Part shown: positions 1-11,776 of the stretch, piece after piece
Position numbering within the stretch: position 1 is the stretch's first letter
Layout: every line of letters begins with the position of its first letter
Assembly: GCA_020744425.1 (NCBI GenBank)
Contig: JAGMUV010000026.1
Coordinates: forward strand, 1-64,000
Reading direction: 5' to 3'
Length of the DNA stretch: 64,000 nt
From: Dactylonectria macrodidyma
Taxonomy: Eukaryota > Ascomycota > Sordariomycetes > Hypocreales > Nectriaceae
The notes under the pieces: model-generated
What the model was told of the DNA's origin: nothing
Database searches by the model: none
What the model saw: only the letters and a program-made list of their open reading frames with translations
Position numbers and translations under genes: made by a program

Positions 1-1025
1 GGAGACAGCTGACATGAGAATTGCACTGATTACGGCACTCCAGGCAATTCTTAATGTTACTTGCAGATTTCCTTTTGCTAACGAAGTCACCTGCCGGTTT
101 TTCATGGAAATTATGTCATTTTGTAGCTATTGAGGAGTAGACTTCGGACTTATTGCGCAATGAAGCAAGACATCAAGCAGCATATGTACGAAATCCAAAG
201 TAAATAAACTGGGGTGTGTGTGAAATTTAACGTAAACAAACCAGGGGTAATGCCAGCTGCTAAAGTATGGTCCCACTTTTTTTAAGGCCGTCATCCAGTT
301 ATTGCACGTTTTGCGGCCGTCCATACAAAATTTTGGACCAATCAGAAACTTTTGGCCAATCTTGCACCAACCCTCATACAGGGGAAGGCGCACGTCCGCC
401 GGGGGGAAGTTGGAAGTTGGAAGTTGGAAGTTGGAAGTTGGAAGTTGGAAGTTGGGAAGCTGGGCGTGGTGGGCAAGTTGGCGGCTCCCTTGCGCTGAGT
501 AGCCTTTCGGTACGAAGCTTGCAAAACTAGAGCCTGTTTACTAGTGGGTTGCTGCACGTGTTGAGAAGAGGGCGCGTTTTTAAGTGGTCGGCTCTGGGTG
601 GGTGGATGAGGAGACTTGGCCAATAGGGGTGTGTGTGTGTTACCTTTGTTTTTGCGTAGCCCATAAAACCCTATGCCAGCAGGCTTTTGAGGAGGAAGGC
701 ACCATTTTGCAGTGGCGCGATTTGACAGAGCTTAATGCGGAAACTAAGAGACCTAGCCAATAGGGTGAGGGTGAAAATTGAGACAGTAGACCAAGGGACT
801 GAGACTAGCATAGATCAATCAGTTGCAATACCAAAGAGGGAAAATTGTCAATTTTAGTATAAGAAATTGCCATGCCAAGATGTCCTGGTGTTGAGACCAT
901 TGGACTTTTATCACTCGCACTGGTGTTGAAACCGCAAGCTTATTTCCTCCACATATCAACCTATAAGTTTTTCAAATCCAATAAAACAGCCCAAAATACC
1001 ACACACTATCACTATACTATGCTAC
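1..1025. other. Non-coding left edge with dispersed repeat
   Basis: No convincing gene is seen here. Positions about 280-385 hold a copy of a dispersed repeat found again near 15,384-15,585 and, inverted, near 31,205-31,345. A heptamer tandem lies at 405-453. Short open frames here are low-complexity translations of those repeats. Confidence 0.6.
405..453. repeat. Tandem heptamer GGAAGTT x7
   Basis: Seven perfect head-to-tail copies of GGAAGTT run through this stretch. The unit is not the fungal telomere repeat TTAGGG. It is a simple minisatellite next to a dispersed repeat copy. Confidence 0.95.
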
Positions 1026-2537
1026 TTAAAGTCTCTTTGTCGGATGCCTCTTGTTCCTGCCACCTAGTTCGGTAGTTGATGACCTCATATTAGGACGAAC
1101 GGAGGATCGGAGTGTGGCAGATATGTTAGGTGATCGAGAGTCCTCGTTTTCCTTCGCTTCACCTTCTTCATGGTTATCGTTTTCATCAGAGTCCACGGAT
1201 GTTAAAAGGGAGACCGGCGACCCTGCAATGATTGGAGATGTTTCGGTAGTTACAGTAGACCCCCTGAGTCTCTTGGGGGCGGGGTTGTTCGAACTTGGCT
1301 GAGACGATGGAGATGCGGAGATTGCGGGCCTTTTGTTCTGAGATGGAGTAACGGGTTGTTGGGATGCACCTCCCTGCGGCGATTGTGATGATTGTGACCG
1401 TGGCTGTTGCACCTGTGAAGATTTCTTTGAGGGAGACTTGAACATAGACCTCACTGCTGCGAAGCCGCCAGCTTGGGATGGGCCAGGTTCGGTTTTAGAG
1501 GGGGGGACTGTGTTAACGGCAGGTGCAGGTGGGGTGCTCTTGTCCGGAAACGTCCAAGAGTCGGGAACGACAATGAAAACATAGTCCTTCTCATTAACTG
1601 TAGGGGCAGCTACCATAAGACTATGGTCAAGCAGGCCAACAATCTTGCCGACGCAGTTGAAGGGAACACCTGGAACAAACTGTGTATCTTTCCTATCTGC
1701 CATCTTCTTGCAGAGGAGAGAGAATGGCAAAGCGCGAATAGGAAAGAGAATAAAAACTTGAAAGGGGTGGAAGCCTTTGAAGGGGCTCTTTGATGGCTGA
1801 CCCGGCGTGATGTAGGTACAGCACTGGATAAATGCACAGCATCTCAGCTGGGCATCATCCAACAGCGGGACAGAGTCCTTGATTAAGTGGGTTTGACCTG
1901 TCCCGAGAACCTGCCCTGTTAAAGAAACAACCGGTTGGATAAGTGGAAAGACCTCACTATTGCAAAGAGCTCGTGGGTCAATGCTGATAGTTACATTAGT
2001 AGCAAGCGCGATAGTAGAACTCAAGCTAGGGGGAAATGATAAGTCTGCTTACGCTTAGTATCCAAAGTCGCGTATGAGAACAACTGGAACCTTATACACT
2101 TCGCCGTCACCATCTTCATCGGTGAAAACATCAGGCTCCCGCAGCACCCACTCCAGTGCGTAGGGGTGTACTTTGCCAGTGAAATGGAACCACTAATTCT
2201 GCCACTCCGATTCAACAATCTGCTGGTTATAGACAGAGAGGTTAAGACTAAAGTAAATCGGCAGTGGATCAGGGGATCGACACCCTTCAGAACGCAGCAC
2301 AGAATATTCAGGCAGTGCCATATAGGGAGGGGGTGGAAGAAAAACCCTGCCAAGAGCTTCAACATTAAGGCTCTTTATAAGTTGTTCATCTGATGTAGGA
2401 AACCGCGTTAGGGTATCCAGCTGACCAAAAAAAGACATGGTCATATCACTACCAAGGTTTTTCGGAGAGTCATGAGGCATGCGCGGAGGGGGATGGCCGC
2501 TAAGAGTGGAAGTTAAGGTAGAAGTAGATAAAGACAT
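1026..2537 (-). pseudogene. Decayed gene upstream of the Helitron, unknown product
   Basis: Two collinear minus-strand frames belong together. The first (2537-2193) starts at a good ATG and gives 114 residues, then hits TAG. The same frame continues open after the stop for about 50 sensible residues to about 2041 and then meets TAA. The second (2024-1026) has no ATG at its start; it opens as LSSTIAL and gives about 330 residues ending in a basic tail. Its middle (around FVPGVPFNCVGKIVG) has a glycine/hydrophobic pattern that could be an OB-type fold, followed by a Ser/Pro/Gln-rich region, an acidic patch and KRLR/KRHPTKRL basic clusters suggestive of nuclear or DNA-binding function. I do not recognise the family. 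Its position head-to-head with the Helitron gene suggests, but does not prove, that it was part of that element. The separating stops make it a pseudogene. Confidence 0.5.
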
Positions 2538-2598
2538 AATATATTAAACTAACAAATGTTTCCCAAATTTTTTTAGGAAGAGCAGTTAAGATTACGAC

Positions 2599-2601
<3 letters not shown>

Positions 2602-2638
<37 letters not shown>
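2602..2638. repeat. (GA)n microsatellite
   Basis: An uninterrupted GA dinucleotide run of about 18 units lies just upstream of the minus-strand pseudogene start. Confidence 0.97.
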
Positions 2639-2639
<1 letters not shown>

Positions 2640-2640
<1 letters not shown>

Positions 2641-3980
2641 ATTATAAGATAAGCCTGTAAGATTAGCATGCAAATGTACAGAACAAAGAAGAAACACATC
2701 TGATATTCTAATCGATTAAATGATATAGTATATACAATGCGAAGATTGATATCACTTGGTAAAGATACTGTATTTCATTGCGCAGCTCGGATTTGGCATC
2801 GCCGATATCCATCCAACATTTTCAGCCAAGAGCTACTATCCCTGCCGATGTGGATACTCGCACAATTGAATTGATCAATTAAGATAGATGGCGAACAGAC
2901 CTGCATTTTCCATGAGTACAAAGGATTGGCCAAAACGTCAGCACATGTCGCCGATCGCAGTAAAGCATCTTGAGGTAAGCACCTTGATCCCTGTCAAGTG
3001 GATACTTGCATAGCGGAATTGATCAATCAACGTAGTTTGTTGAACAGAATGTGCCTTTCTTCTATGATTACAAAGGATTGACTAAGAAATTAATGCATGA
3101 AAAAAAAGAAAAAAAAAAGAAGTATGAGAGCTGAGCAGTATTTGATAGGTAGATGAAAATAACGTGGTGTGTATTATATCAATCACATAAGTGTCCATTG
3201 ATGTTACCATTACAAACTAAAGAGGGTGAAGGGATATTCTGATCTGTTGGTATATTAATACTGCAGCGACTATATGAATAAGAGGGTAGAGGATATGATG
3301 CTGTATTGGTATACTGGTGTAATAGCATTCCGACTAGATAATAGGATGATATAATCAATCCTGATGTTATTAATGTTAATAGGAATAAGAGGGTGTAGGA
3401 GTATGATGCTCTACTGGTATAGCCGGTGTGAGATTATGCTCCGGGGGGATGAGGGATGAATTCCGAGTGGATGATAGAATGAATAATCAAGCCCGAAGTT
3501 AATCATCACGAAAGTAAGAGGGTGGAGGAATATGATGCTCTATTGGTATGTCGGTATGATGATGCTCCGAGTAGATGACGGGATGAATAATCAAGTCCGA
3601 TATTAGGATGAAATTAGAAGAGTAAAAAAAACCATGGTGGGATAGACGTTTTATTTATTGGTAGGTGGGTCAAGACAATGACGATAGACGATATTATCAT
3701 ATAGTTTGGTAGGTATAATAGAGATAAAGATGACGTGGGAGTATCGGGATAGAATCGGATCAAGAGCAGAGTAGGACCGACTGGTCTAGGAGAATCGAAA
3801 TCTGCCCCAAAATGTACCGATCACAAAACAGCATTGTGAATAGTATCAACCTTTATCATTCATATTATAACACTATTTGGCTTAATACATATGATTAAAC
3901 ACCCTAATTAAACACCCTAAGAATATTCGTACGTATCCTATCTTATAATAGATCCGTCATTATCTGCTCTACTTGAAAGG
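2640..3980. repeat. AT-rich region with degenerate tandem repeats
   Basis: There is no gene. From about 3,210 to 3,610 a degenerate unit recurs four times, near 3,218, 3,280, 3,388 and 3,519. It begins AGAGGGT and continues with ATGATGCT..TGGTAT. The spacing varies from about 60 to 130 bases. Two earlier related blocks (near 2,820-2,945 and 2,980-3,070) share the phrase AATTGATCAAT and a TACAAAGGATTG motif. The region lies between the head-to-head pseudogene and the Helitron gene and could be the Helitron 5-prime untranslated part. Confidence 0.6.
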
Positions 3981-6900
3981 TTGCGTGGTCAAACGCCTGG
4001 CGGCACAGTCAGCAGTGTCGGGCTGAATACATACAATGATATTTTTAGTGCGGCAAAGTGGAATACAAACGCGACACCAAGAGAATCACATTCTACTATC
4101 CAACCAAGCATATCCGATCGTGTTCCGGATGTCCAGCCTGTGGGCATGGCATTAAGGAAGTCACACTCTACTGTCCAACCGAGTACACCTGGTGATTTTC
4201 CAGGAACGGTACCTATAGACCCTGCACTAGAGGGGTCACAATCAACTGGCCAATCAAGCAAACCAGGTAATCACCAACAATACCGATCAAGTGTAAATCA
4301 AATCGACAATGCCGATGCGCAAACACAGGCAGCAGGAAACTGGATGAGTCGGCCACCACCAGGGAGCATGACGCCAATACAAGTGCCTCCAAGAAAAAGA
4401 GGCAGACCGCGAGGTTCTCGTGTACCAAGGCGGAGAGATGTTCGAGAAGGAAATCGGGTGCAGGAACATCAGCCAAGTGCATACCAAGCCGACACCATCA
4501 ATACTCAAATACAGGGACCTGAAATCTGGATGAGTCGACCGTCGCCAAGGAGTACGACACTAATACAAGCGCCTCCAAGATCAAGAGGCAAACCGCGAAC
4601 TTCTCGTGCATCAAGGCGGAAAGATGCCCGGGAAAGAAACTGGAGGCAAAGGAGACAAACCCAACAGCAAAGACCACTGGTTGCCGTTAGGACCCCTCCA
4701 GCCAGCTCCCAGTTACCATCTAATATCCCACGACGTCAGAAAATGAGATCGCAACAAGCAAAGCAACTAAAACCCGCAGAGGATAAACTGGATCGACGTG
4801 GATGTATGGCAAGACTGAGGTTTCAAGATGGCCAACAAGAACTTGGCGCCAAGCGTAAGGCTGATCAACACGGACGAGAGCAAAACAAAAGGCAAAATCG
4901 AAGGCGGGTTGAGAATAGCAACCTTGAAGAGCAAGCCCAGGCATTCGAGAGAGCTATTAAGCATCTGGAAGATGAATTTACGGAGAAGGAGAGAATATCC
5001 TACACAAATGATTGGCGTAAGCCGGTCCCCCGTGAGAGGAATATATCCACAGTCATGGACTTTTATCAAGCATTTCACAACATCGACACCCTACCCATAC
5101 ACACATGCATGATATGCTATCGGAAAATCAGCACCATGGAGATAAAAGAGCTTAGCTGGGAAGAGTGGACAAATAGCGCAGCGATGAATAGCTGCCGCAC
5201 GTATTCATGTCCAGATTGCTTCCCTGTTGGCAAGGCTATGCGGAGCTGCGAAAACTGTGCAATGAAGATCCGCGAATGCAATATGGCGCGGGGTGGGAAC
5301 TTGCATCAAGCACTTGGTTGCGAGCACATGTACCCGGATGCTCTCAGAGACTTGACATTAGTTGAGGAGAAGCTGATCGCACTCAACACCCATTTCGGCT
5401 TCGTTGCAAGAATCAAAGTCACGAAAAGCACCAAACAGAGTACGGCATATGCACGCCATGTAAAGGGTCACATAACTGTGTTTCCCAACAATGTTCAAGA
5501 CTTGGTTACCACAGTACTACCACATCCGCTTCTACAGTCTTTGGAAGACATCCATATATCCTGGCATGGGCCGCAGAGACCAGCCCCCAGCGATCTATCC
5601 AAGTTGCTCTCAGTCCGGAGAGGAGCTGTGGAACGGGCGTTGCTTTGGCTAAAAGAATTTAACCCCCACTATCAGCATATCCAAATCGACAAAGCCGAGT
5701 TGGATAGTTGGGGAGAGCCGGCGCACGGGGTTCCGAGCCAGATCTATGACAGGATAGAGAGAGATGAACCATCGGCATGGGAAGAAACGCGAACAGCGCA
5801 CATTGTGCCCCCAGCAGAACGTGGAATGGATGACGCTGGGCCCCAGTCACTCGAACAGATTGTGGACGGGCTGGGCAGAGCGTATGATGAGAATGATGTA
5901 AGTTACGACGAGGATCAGCAGCTCTATGACGAGCGCAGTAGGGAGGAGCTCGAGTATGAGGGCATGGGAAGCTTTCTTGATGAGATCCTTGCATCTAGTA
6001 TGTTTCCACTGGATACAGCACCGCGAGCAACCGATGCCGATAAACTGCAATTTGCCATTAATACAATCAGAGGTAGACACGCAAATGCGCAAGCACAGCT
6101 GCCCAACCAGCGGATTGGGAGCGCGCAGGATTCGCACCTTCAGCCATACATTCACATTTCAAGAGGCAATGAGTTTACAGATATCAATAATGTCTAGTAT
6201 CTTACAAAAGCATTTCCAACACTATTCCCGTTCGGCTTCGGTAGGCCACGGTGTAAGGAAGAGATGGAATCGGAACTGTGGAAGAACAGTGTCCAGCTCA
6301 CAGGGCATATCCGTAATAGAGACAGTATTGGAGAGGGTGGAGGGGATGCGATTTCGCCAACACGTAATCTCGGACTTCGCGCATGGATAAAGAAAGTGCT
6401 GCAACGACATAGTAGTCGCTTTGCCAATCATCCGGCGTTTTCATTTCTACTATTCAACATAGACGTTCAGTCTAGGAATAGAGGAGTAAGTATAGTAAGC
6501 GTGCGACAGAAGGATTTTCCTGAGGTTAAGAGGATCATTCAGTCGTTAACACCAGAGAGGCTGGCAGAAGTACAAAAGGAGTTAGAGGCTGGCGGGAGCA
6601 CCCGAGATGAAGATATCAAAAAGCTCCTGCAATACATCTCATACTTTGGCTACAAACAGGCCATATCGCAGGAGTCGCGGCTAGCCATGCGCAGAAAGAT
6701 TAAAGCGCTCATCATCAGATACAGTATACCGGCGATTTAGTTTACGCTGAACCCTAATGACATTACGAACCCAGTAAAACTACGTCTAGCGGCATACCGA
6801 AAGGAGGACAAGGCTGCCGCGGAAGCAACCCTGCTTCGGGCCCTTCAGGATAGGTATGAGAGAGTGAAGCTGGCGATAACTGACCCCATAAGCTCTGCCA

Positions 6901-8590
6901 TCTTCTTCCACCGCGAAGTAGAGATGTTCTTTGAGCATTACGTCAAGGTTGGGGAGGAATCTGTGTTTGGTCGGATTGGACAGTATTTCGCCGCTGTCGA
7001 GACCAACGAACGCGGTGCTCTTCATGTCCATGGTTTGCTATGGCTCGAAGGGAACTTGGAGCTCGGGGAGTTCATCGGTGCTCATGGAAACGGGGAGGAT
7101 GATGAGAGTGCGGCGATGGAACGGGAAGGAATCCTGAAATATGTCGATTCTGTCTTCAGTGAGGTATGTACATTCATTTATTGATATGACCGAAAGCCAA
7201 TGTGGGGTCGGAAGCTGAACTATTATCCAGGACCTGGATGAATCTGCTGCCTTTAGCGAGGAGAGCGAGACTAGGGTGGTATACGACAACATATCCTACC
7301 TGATGACCGATGCAGGGCGCTTCTCTGAACAGTTTGACGATGAAGCCCACTTTTGCGCGGGCAGGGTCCAGATGCATGTCCACACTGCAACTTGTGTCAA
7401 ATACTCCCACAACAAGGAGGGAGAAAAGAAGCCCACGTGTCGATTCCATGCGCCTTGGAAGCTCTTTACGAAAAGCGAATTTGGCGCGGATGGTATACTT
7501 CGGCTCCAACGCTCACATCCCATGATCAACCGATGGAACAAGTCAATGGCGGTTGGGCTGCGGCACAATCACGACATCTCCTTCATCGGAACCCAAACAA
7601 AGACAATGGCGCTGATATACTACTTGACAAACTACGCCACAAAAATCGAAGGTCCGATCTGGAAGAGAGTGGCCATAGCAGCAGATGTCACATCTATCAA
7701 CTGTTGAGACTGAAGATAAAGTCTCAAAGGCTCGGATCTCTAATAAACCGGTCTCAAAGACCCGGCTTCCTAACAAGCCGGTCTCGAAGACCCGGATCCC
7801 TTGGGATCCGGTCTACCGAGAACCTTATCATAGCTATGAGGGCAACCTACAAATAGGTCTGCCGCGAGCCCTCAGTTAGATAGAAATCAAGAGCTTCTAC
7901 TTACATCACAATGCACCCTTCCTATCAGATGCAACAGCAGAGCTCTTTCCGAGTATCAGCACAACCAGCGCCGTCGGGCTTGGTGCAACAACTGCAAACT
8001 ACGAAGCCAAGGCAAATATAAACCGCCAGTATCTGATGAGAATCGCAAACAGAATATTCACCGAGAGGCCATTATCGCAGGTGGAGGTAATTGCGCACTT
8101 CTTGGATTACCCAAGTGAGTTCTCGAGTACCAAACAATGGTCATATGTGAATATGACAATGATATACTGGGCAATACTCCGACGCTGGCCGTATCTCCAG
8201 CAATGCAGTCGCACTTTAGGCGACGACGATGATCGACCTGTCGAGAGCACAGGTGGCAATGGCAACGGCAACGACGCAGAAGCCAGCGCGGAGAGGGTCT
8301 TGGTGGGAAGCGATGGCAAGAAGCTACCATACATTGAAGCCTACCACCACCGTGGAGAGGTGCTGCAGACATTATGCTTCTATGACTACATGTCGATTGT
8401 TACATTACAAAAGAGCATAGATCCATCTTCCAAGGAGTTGGTGAAGATAGAATTTGAAAGGAACTGGAAGCCGGGAAGGGACTGGGTGCAGGTTCTAAGA
8501 CCCCCGGGGAAGTATGCAGTGCCATGCATGAACGGCTTTCTCGATATGGACTTTGATATTGACACAAACGCAGACAGATACCGCAGGTAA
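3981..8590 (+). pseudogene. Helitron Rep part: Zn-rich N-terminus and HUH nuclease
   Basis: This is the rolling-circle replication initiator half of a Helitron transposase. The N-terminal 400 residues are basic and low-complexity. A cysteine-rich region follows (CMICYRK ... CPDC ... CENC, about 5,107-5,330), then the Helitron Rep domain. The HUH motif is in ALHVHGLLW (His codons at 7,022 and 7,028) and the tyrosine motif is YYLTNYATK (7,618-7,644). Two in-frame stops break it. TAG at 6,195 lies where the frame reads straight on into YLTKAFPTLF. TAG at 6,738 replaces the tryptophan expected before FTLNPNDIT. Both are C:G to T:A changes typical of RIP. An intron is at 7,164-7,230 (GTATGT...CCAG) and another at 8,587-8,645. 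A solo LTR interrupts codons after 7,701. The first ATG is unclear, because the open frame at 3,981 begins with TTG. Confidence 0.88.
7702..7905. mobile_element. Solo LTR inside the Helitron gene
   Basis: The Helitron Rep frame stops making sense at 7,701 and resumes at 7,910. The sequence between starts TGTTGAGACT and ends CTACTTACA, giving TG...CA ends as in LTRs. The left flank is TCAAC and the right is TCAC, which reads as a 5-bp target duplication that lost one base. Removing the block rejoins the protein in frame (..ADVTSIN then NAPFLSDA..). Inside are repeated CCGGTCTC/GAAGACCCGG hairpin blocks. No internal retrotransposon genes remain, so it is a solo LTR. Confidence 0.7.
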
Positions 8591-8645
8591 GCACAAGCCA
8601 TAGAACAGGTGGGACGGATAAACGAGGAGCATACACTAATATTAG

Positions 8646-11079
8646 CACCAGAGCTGCAGTACAGCACCTCGCACTCTTTGTGCCATGGGAGAAGTTCACT
8701 ACAGCAGCATCAGGCGATATTAATGAAATCTGGGAAGATTGGAGACGGCGACTCCCCAAAAGACTCCAGACTATCGCAGGCAACATCCAGTTCTTGAAGC
8801 GATCAGCGGAAGATGCGCGGCGAGATGCAAAGCAGTGGGCGGCTGCGGGGGACGACGCCGTTTTGGATGATATCGACGCTATGGGGTATGATCTCCAAGA
8901 TCCTACAGGCCCAGTAAAAGCATATCGCCCAGACCAAGTTGGCCAGCTTGGCCGATTGATTGAGACAGTACGAGGTGCTACAGCCCCCAACCAGGTGACC
9001 GCTGGTTCGGAGCATCTTTTGCAGATGCTAGATCAGCTCCGCGAAGTTCAAGCAGATATCACCGACTTTGCGGATGATGTCGAGACTGTCGCTTCCGCAG
9101 AGAACCCAGAGCAGTACCAGCCAGCCATGGCAGCCAGGAGCGAGCTCCCAACGCAACGTCAGCTTAGAGGAATTAAGAGCAAGCAGGATCAAGCTGACAA
9201 GGAAATTGTGAAAAGGATCCAAGGCTCTGATGGAGTTCAGATCACGCAGAACACAGCTGCCGGCGCAGAAGCATCACTGAACCATACCTTCGCGGGCGCG
9301 GGAGAAGATATTATAGAAATGTCAGAAACAGACACCCGGAACACTCAGAGACCCAGTGCCAGGGTCGCCTTTGGACCGTCGACAACATTCCTCCATGCCG
9401 GTCGGGAGATTGCAAGGAGGTTCACCTTGAACGAGCGGCAGGAAATTGCCTTCCTTTTAGTGTGTCGCCATCTCGATACCATCCCGGACGAAGATAACGA
9501 GGATGATTTCGATAGCAGTAATGTCGAGAACAATGATAACGCACAACTATGCGAGTTCCTGGGTGGGGAGGGCGGCACCGGGAAGTCCAGGGTCATCGAG
9601 GCGTTGGCGGAATTGTTCGCTAGCAAAGACGTATCGCACAGGCTGCTTATGACGGCGACATCGGGGGCCGCAGCAGCGCGGATCAACGGCGTGACTATTC
9701 ACTCCGCCTGTGGGATGCAACCCAACGTATCCGGCAGCAATGCCGACGATGGCAGCACGGTAACCTACGTGGACGGTGATGCTCGAAGAAGATGGAGAGA
9801 AAAGTGGCTGCTCATCATTGACGAGGTGAGCATGCTGGGCCTCCAGACGCTCTCCGACATCAACAAGCGACTTTGCGCCTCCCGGGGATCGAATCAAGAT
9901 TTTGGCGGCATCCCAGTGGTACTACTATCAGGAGATTTCCACCAATTCCGCCCAGTGCAAAACAAGTCGCTATTGACGCCATGGTCCGCCCTCAGGATTG
10001 CGGACGAAATGAGGGCGCACGCACTCTGGGCTCGATTTACCACCGTCGTTATGCTCACCGAACAGGTGCGCGCAGCGGGGGACCCGCAGCTGCAGCGGCT
10101 GCTGACTCGGATCCGGCAGGGGCAGCAAGACGAGTCCGACATGGAGCTTCTTAATAGCCGGTGCTTCCAGGAAGGTCGAGCCATACCATGGAGCAAGGGC
10201 ATCACAGTAGTTACACCCCTTAACAGCAATAGATGGAGCTTGAACATGGATGCGGTCTTGGCCTTCCAGAGGCACCACCAGAAGCCAGTCCGGATATTTC
10301 TACCCCAGCACCGTTGGGGTAAACCCAATACATTTCCGGTAACGGAGGAGGAAGCTACGCTCATGGCCAGCGTTGGAGATGACAGCAAGATCTGTGTGCC
10401 GGCCACGTTCATGTTCGTGCCTGGTATGCCGGTTGTGGTGACCATGAATATAAACCCAGGCCTCAAGCTCGTGAACGGCGCTAAGTACACAGCGCTAGAA
10501 GTTATATCAGACAGCAAAAGATTCCCAGGCTATCAACTGGCCCCGAATATCATCCTCCACTTTGGACCACCTGCCGGCATCATCCTGTCGTCCGAGTCAA
10601 CCAAGACGTTCGAATTTGATGAAATGCCGCCAGGCACAATCCTGCTTACTCCAACGAGTGCCCAAATACCAATCGAAAAGAACAAGAGGGTCAAGAAGAG
10701 GCCTTGGCAGAGGCATAATGTGAGCCGCCGAGGACTTCCCTGCACTGCGGCATTCGCATGCACCGATTACAAAATCCAAGGCGAAACCCTCCTCCAGATT
10801 GCGCTGGAGCTGCGAGGAACCGGGACAAAGCTGAATACCAAGACTGGACAACTCGAGCCACGAAAGTGCGATCCATATAGCTTGTATGTGCAGCTATCGC
10901 GGTGCAAATCGCTGGATGGTATTATATTGCTGTCAAAGGCGCGTGTGGAGGATATAGTCGGGAATAAAATACCACAGGAAATGTTTGATGGCGAGGCTAG
11001 GCTAGAGCAATTGTGCGGGGGAACATTAAATGAGGCCCGGTTATCATTATTGCACCCATGCGCACAATACGAGCAATAA
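8646..11079 (+). CDS. Helitron PIF1-type helicase domain
   Basis: This is the last exon of the Helitron transposase, following the intron at 8,587-8,645. It is open for about 810 codons. Walker A is GGEGGTGKSRVIEAL (about 9,562-9,606) and Walker B is LLIIDEVSM (about 9,808-9,834). The GDFHQFRPV motif and a late YVQLSRCKSLDGI motif place it in the PIF1 superfamily 1B helicases. In Helitrons this 5-to-3 helicase unwinds DNA during rolling-circle transposition after the HUH domain nicks. This exon has no internal stop, in contrast to the two stops upstream, so the protein as a whole is dead although the helicase exon is intact. A free-standing start codon is not evident. I read it as an exon and not a separate gene. 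Confidence 0.88.
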
Positions 11080-11382
11080 TATAGTTTATAATTTAGATAG
11101 CGAATCCAAGAAACAGTCAGGTATGTATTGATTGATAGATGGCGGGTGTTTTGTTCCGATTGCATTGCCCCCGTCGTTCTGGCTCTTTTACGCAGGGGAC
11201 GATGATGCCCCCCGCCCGGAACGTCCGGTTCGCGTTCTATGACGATGATGACGTCTGAAGCGGGGTTCGCAGCACCAAATATCCACCAAAGACCCAAATC
11301 TCCGTCAAGTGGCTACCAGGTATTCCAAAAGGGATAAAGGAGATCATAATGAAATGTCGAGAAAAATCAATCCTGTATTTTC

Positions 11383-11414
<32 letters not shown>

Positions 11415-11776
11415 TATAAATCCGATATAATGTAATAACTTAAGCAGGAGCAGGCATCTCACAAAATGCAAATGACAAGAGCGCCAACATTATTATAAAT
11501 TAAAAGCTCACGTAAAACCCACGTGATTCTTAACAGAAAAAACCCAGCCAATGAAGACTTCTTTACACTTGATCTCGGGGGGGAGGGTGAATTCGAAGTT
11601 CATCCACATGTGGCAAATGAGAGTGGGAGGATTAGGAGCACATGTGCCAAATGAGAATGGGAGGATTAGGACCAATTAGGAGGCGCAGTTGCGCATGGCT
11701 TAATCGGGTAATTTTCGGGGGGGGGGGGCCAAATTTTGGGGGTGAAAATCTCAGAGCTTAAGAAGACCTTTCGTAC
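11080..11776. other. Helitron 3-prime flank, no gene
   Basis: There is no gene. A (TA)n run lies at about 11,383-11,417, and GC-rich palindromic stretches lie near 11,205-11,230. A 3-prime Helitron hairpin followed by CTRR could not be placed with confidence. Two copies of CACATGTG..AAATGAGA..TGGGAGGATTAGGA lie near 11,600-11,670. Confidence 0.6.

Noticed and set aside
405..453. GGAAGTT tandem as a telomere or subtelomere repeat
   Set aside because: The unit is a heptamer unlike TTAGGG and is only 49 bp long in internal sequence.
11580..11670. Helitron 3-prime terminus
   Set aside because: No hairpin followed by CTRR could be identified. The local G runs and direct repeats do not meet that rule.
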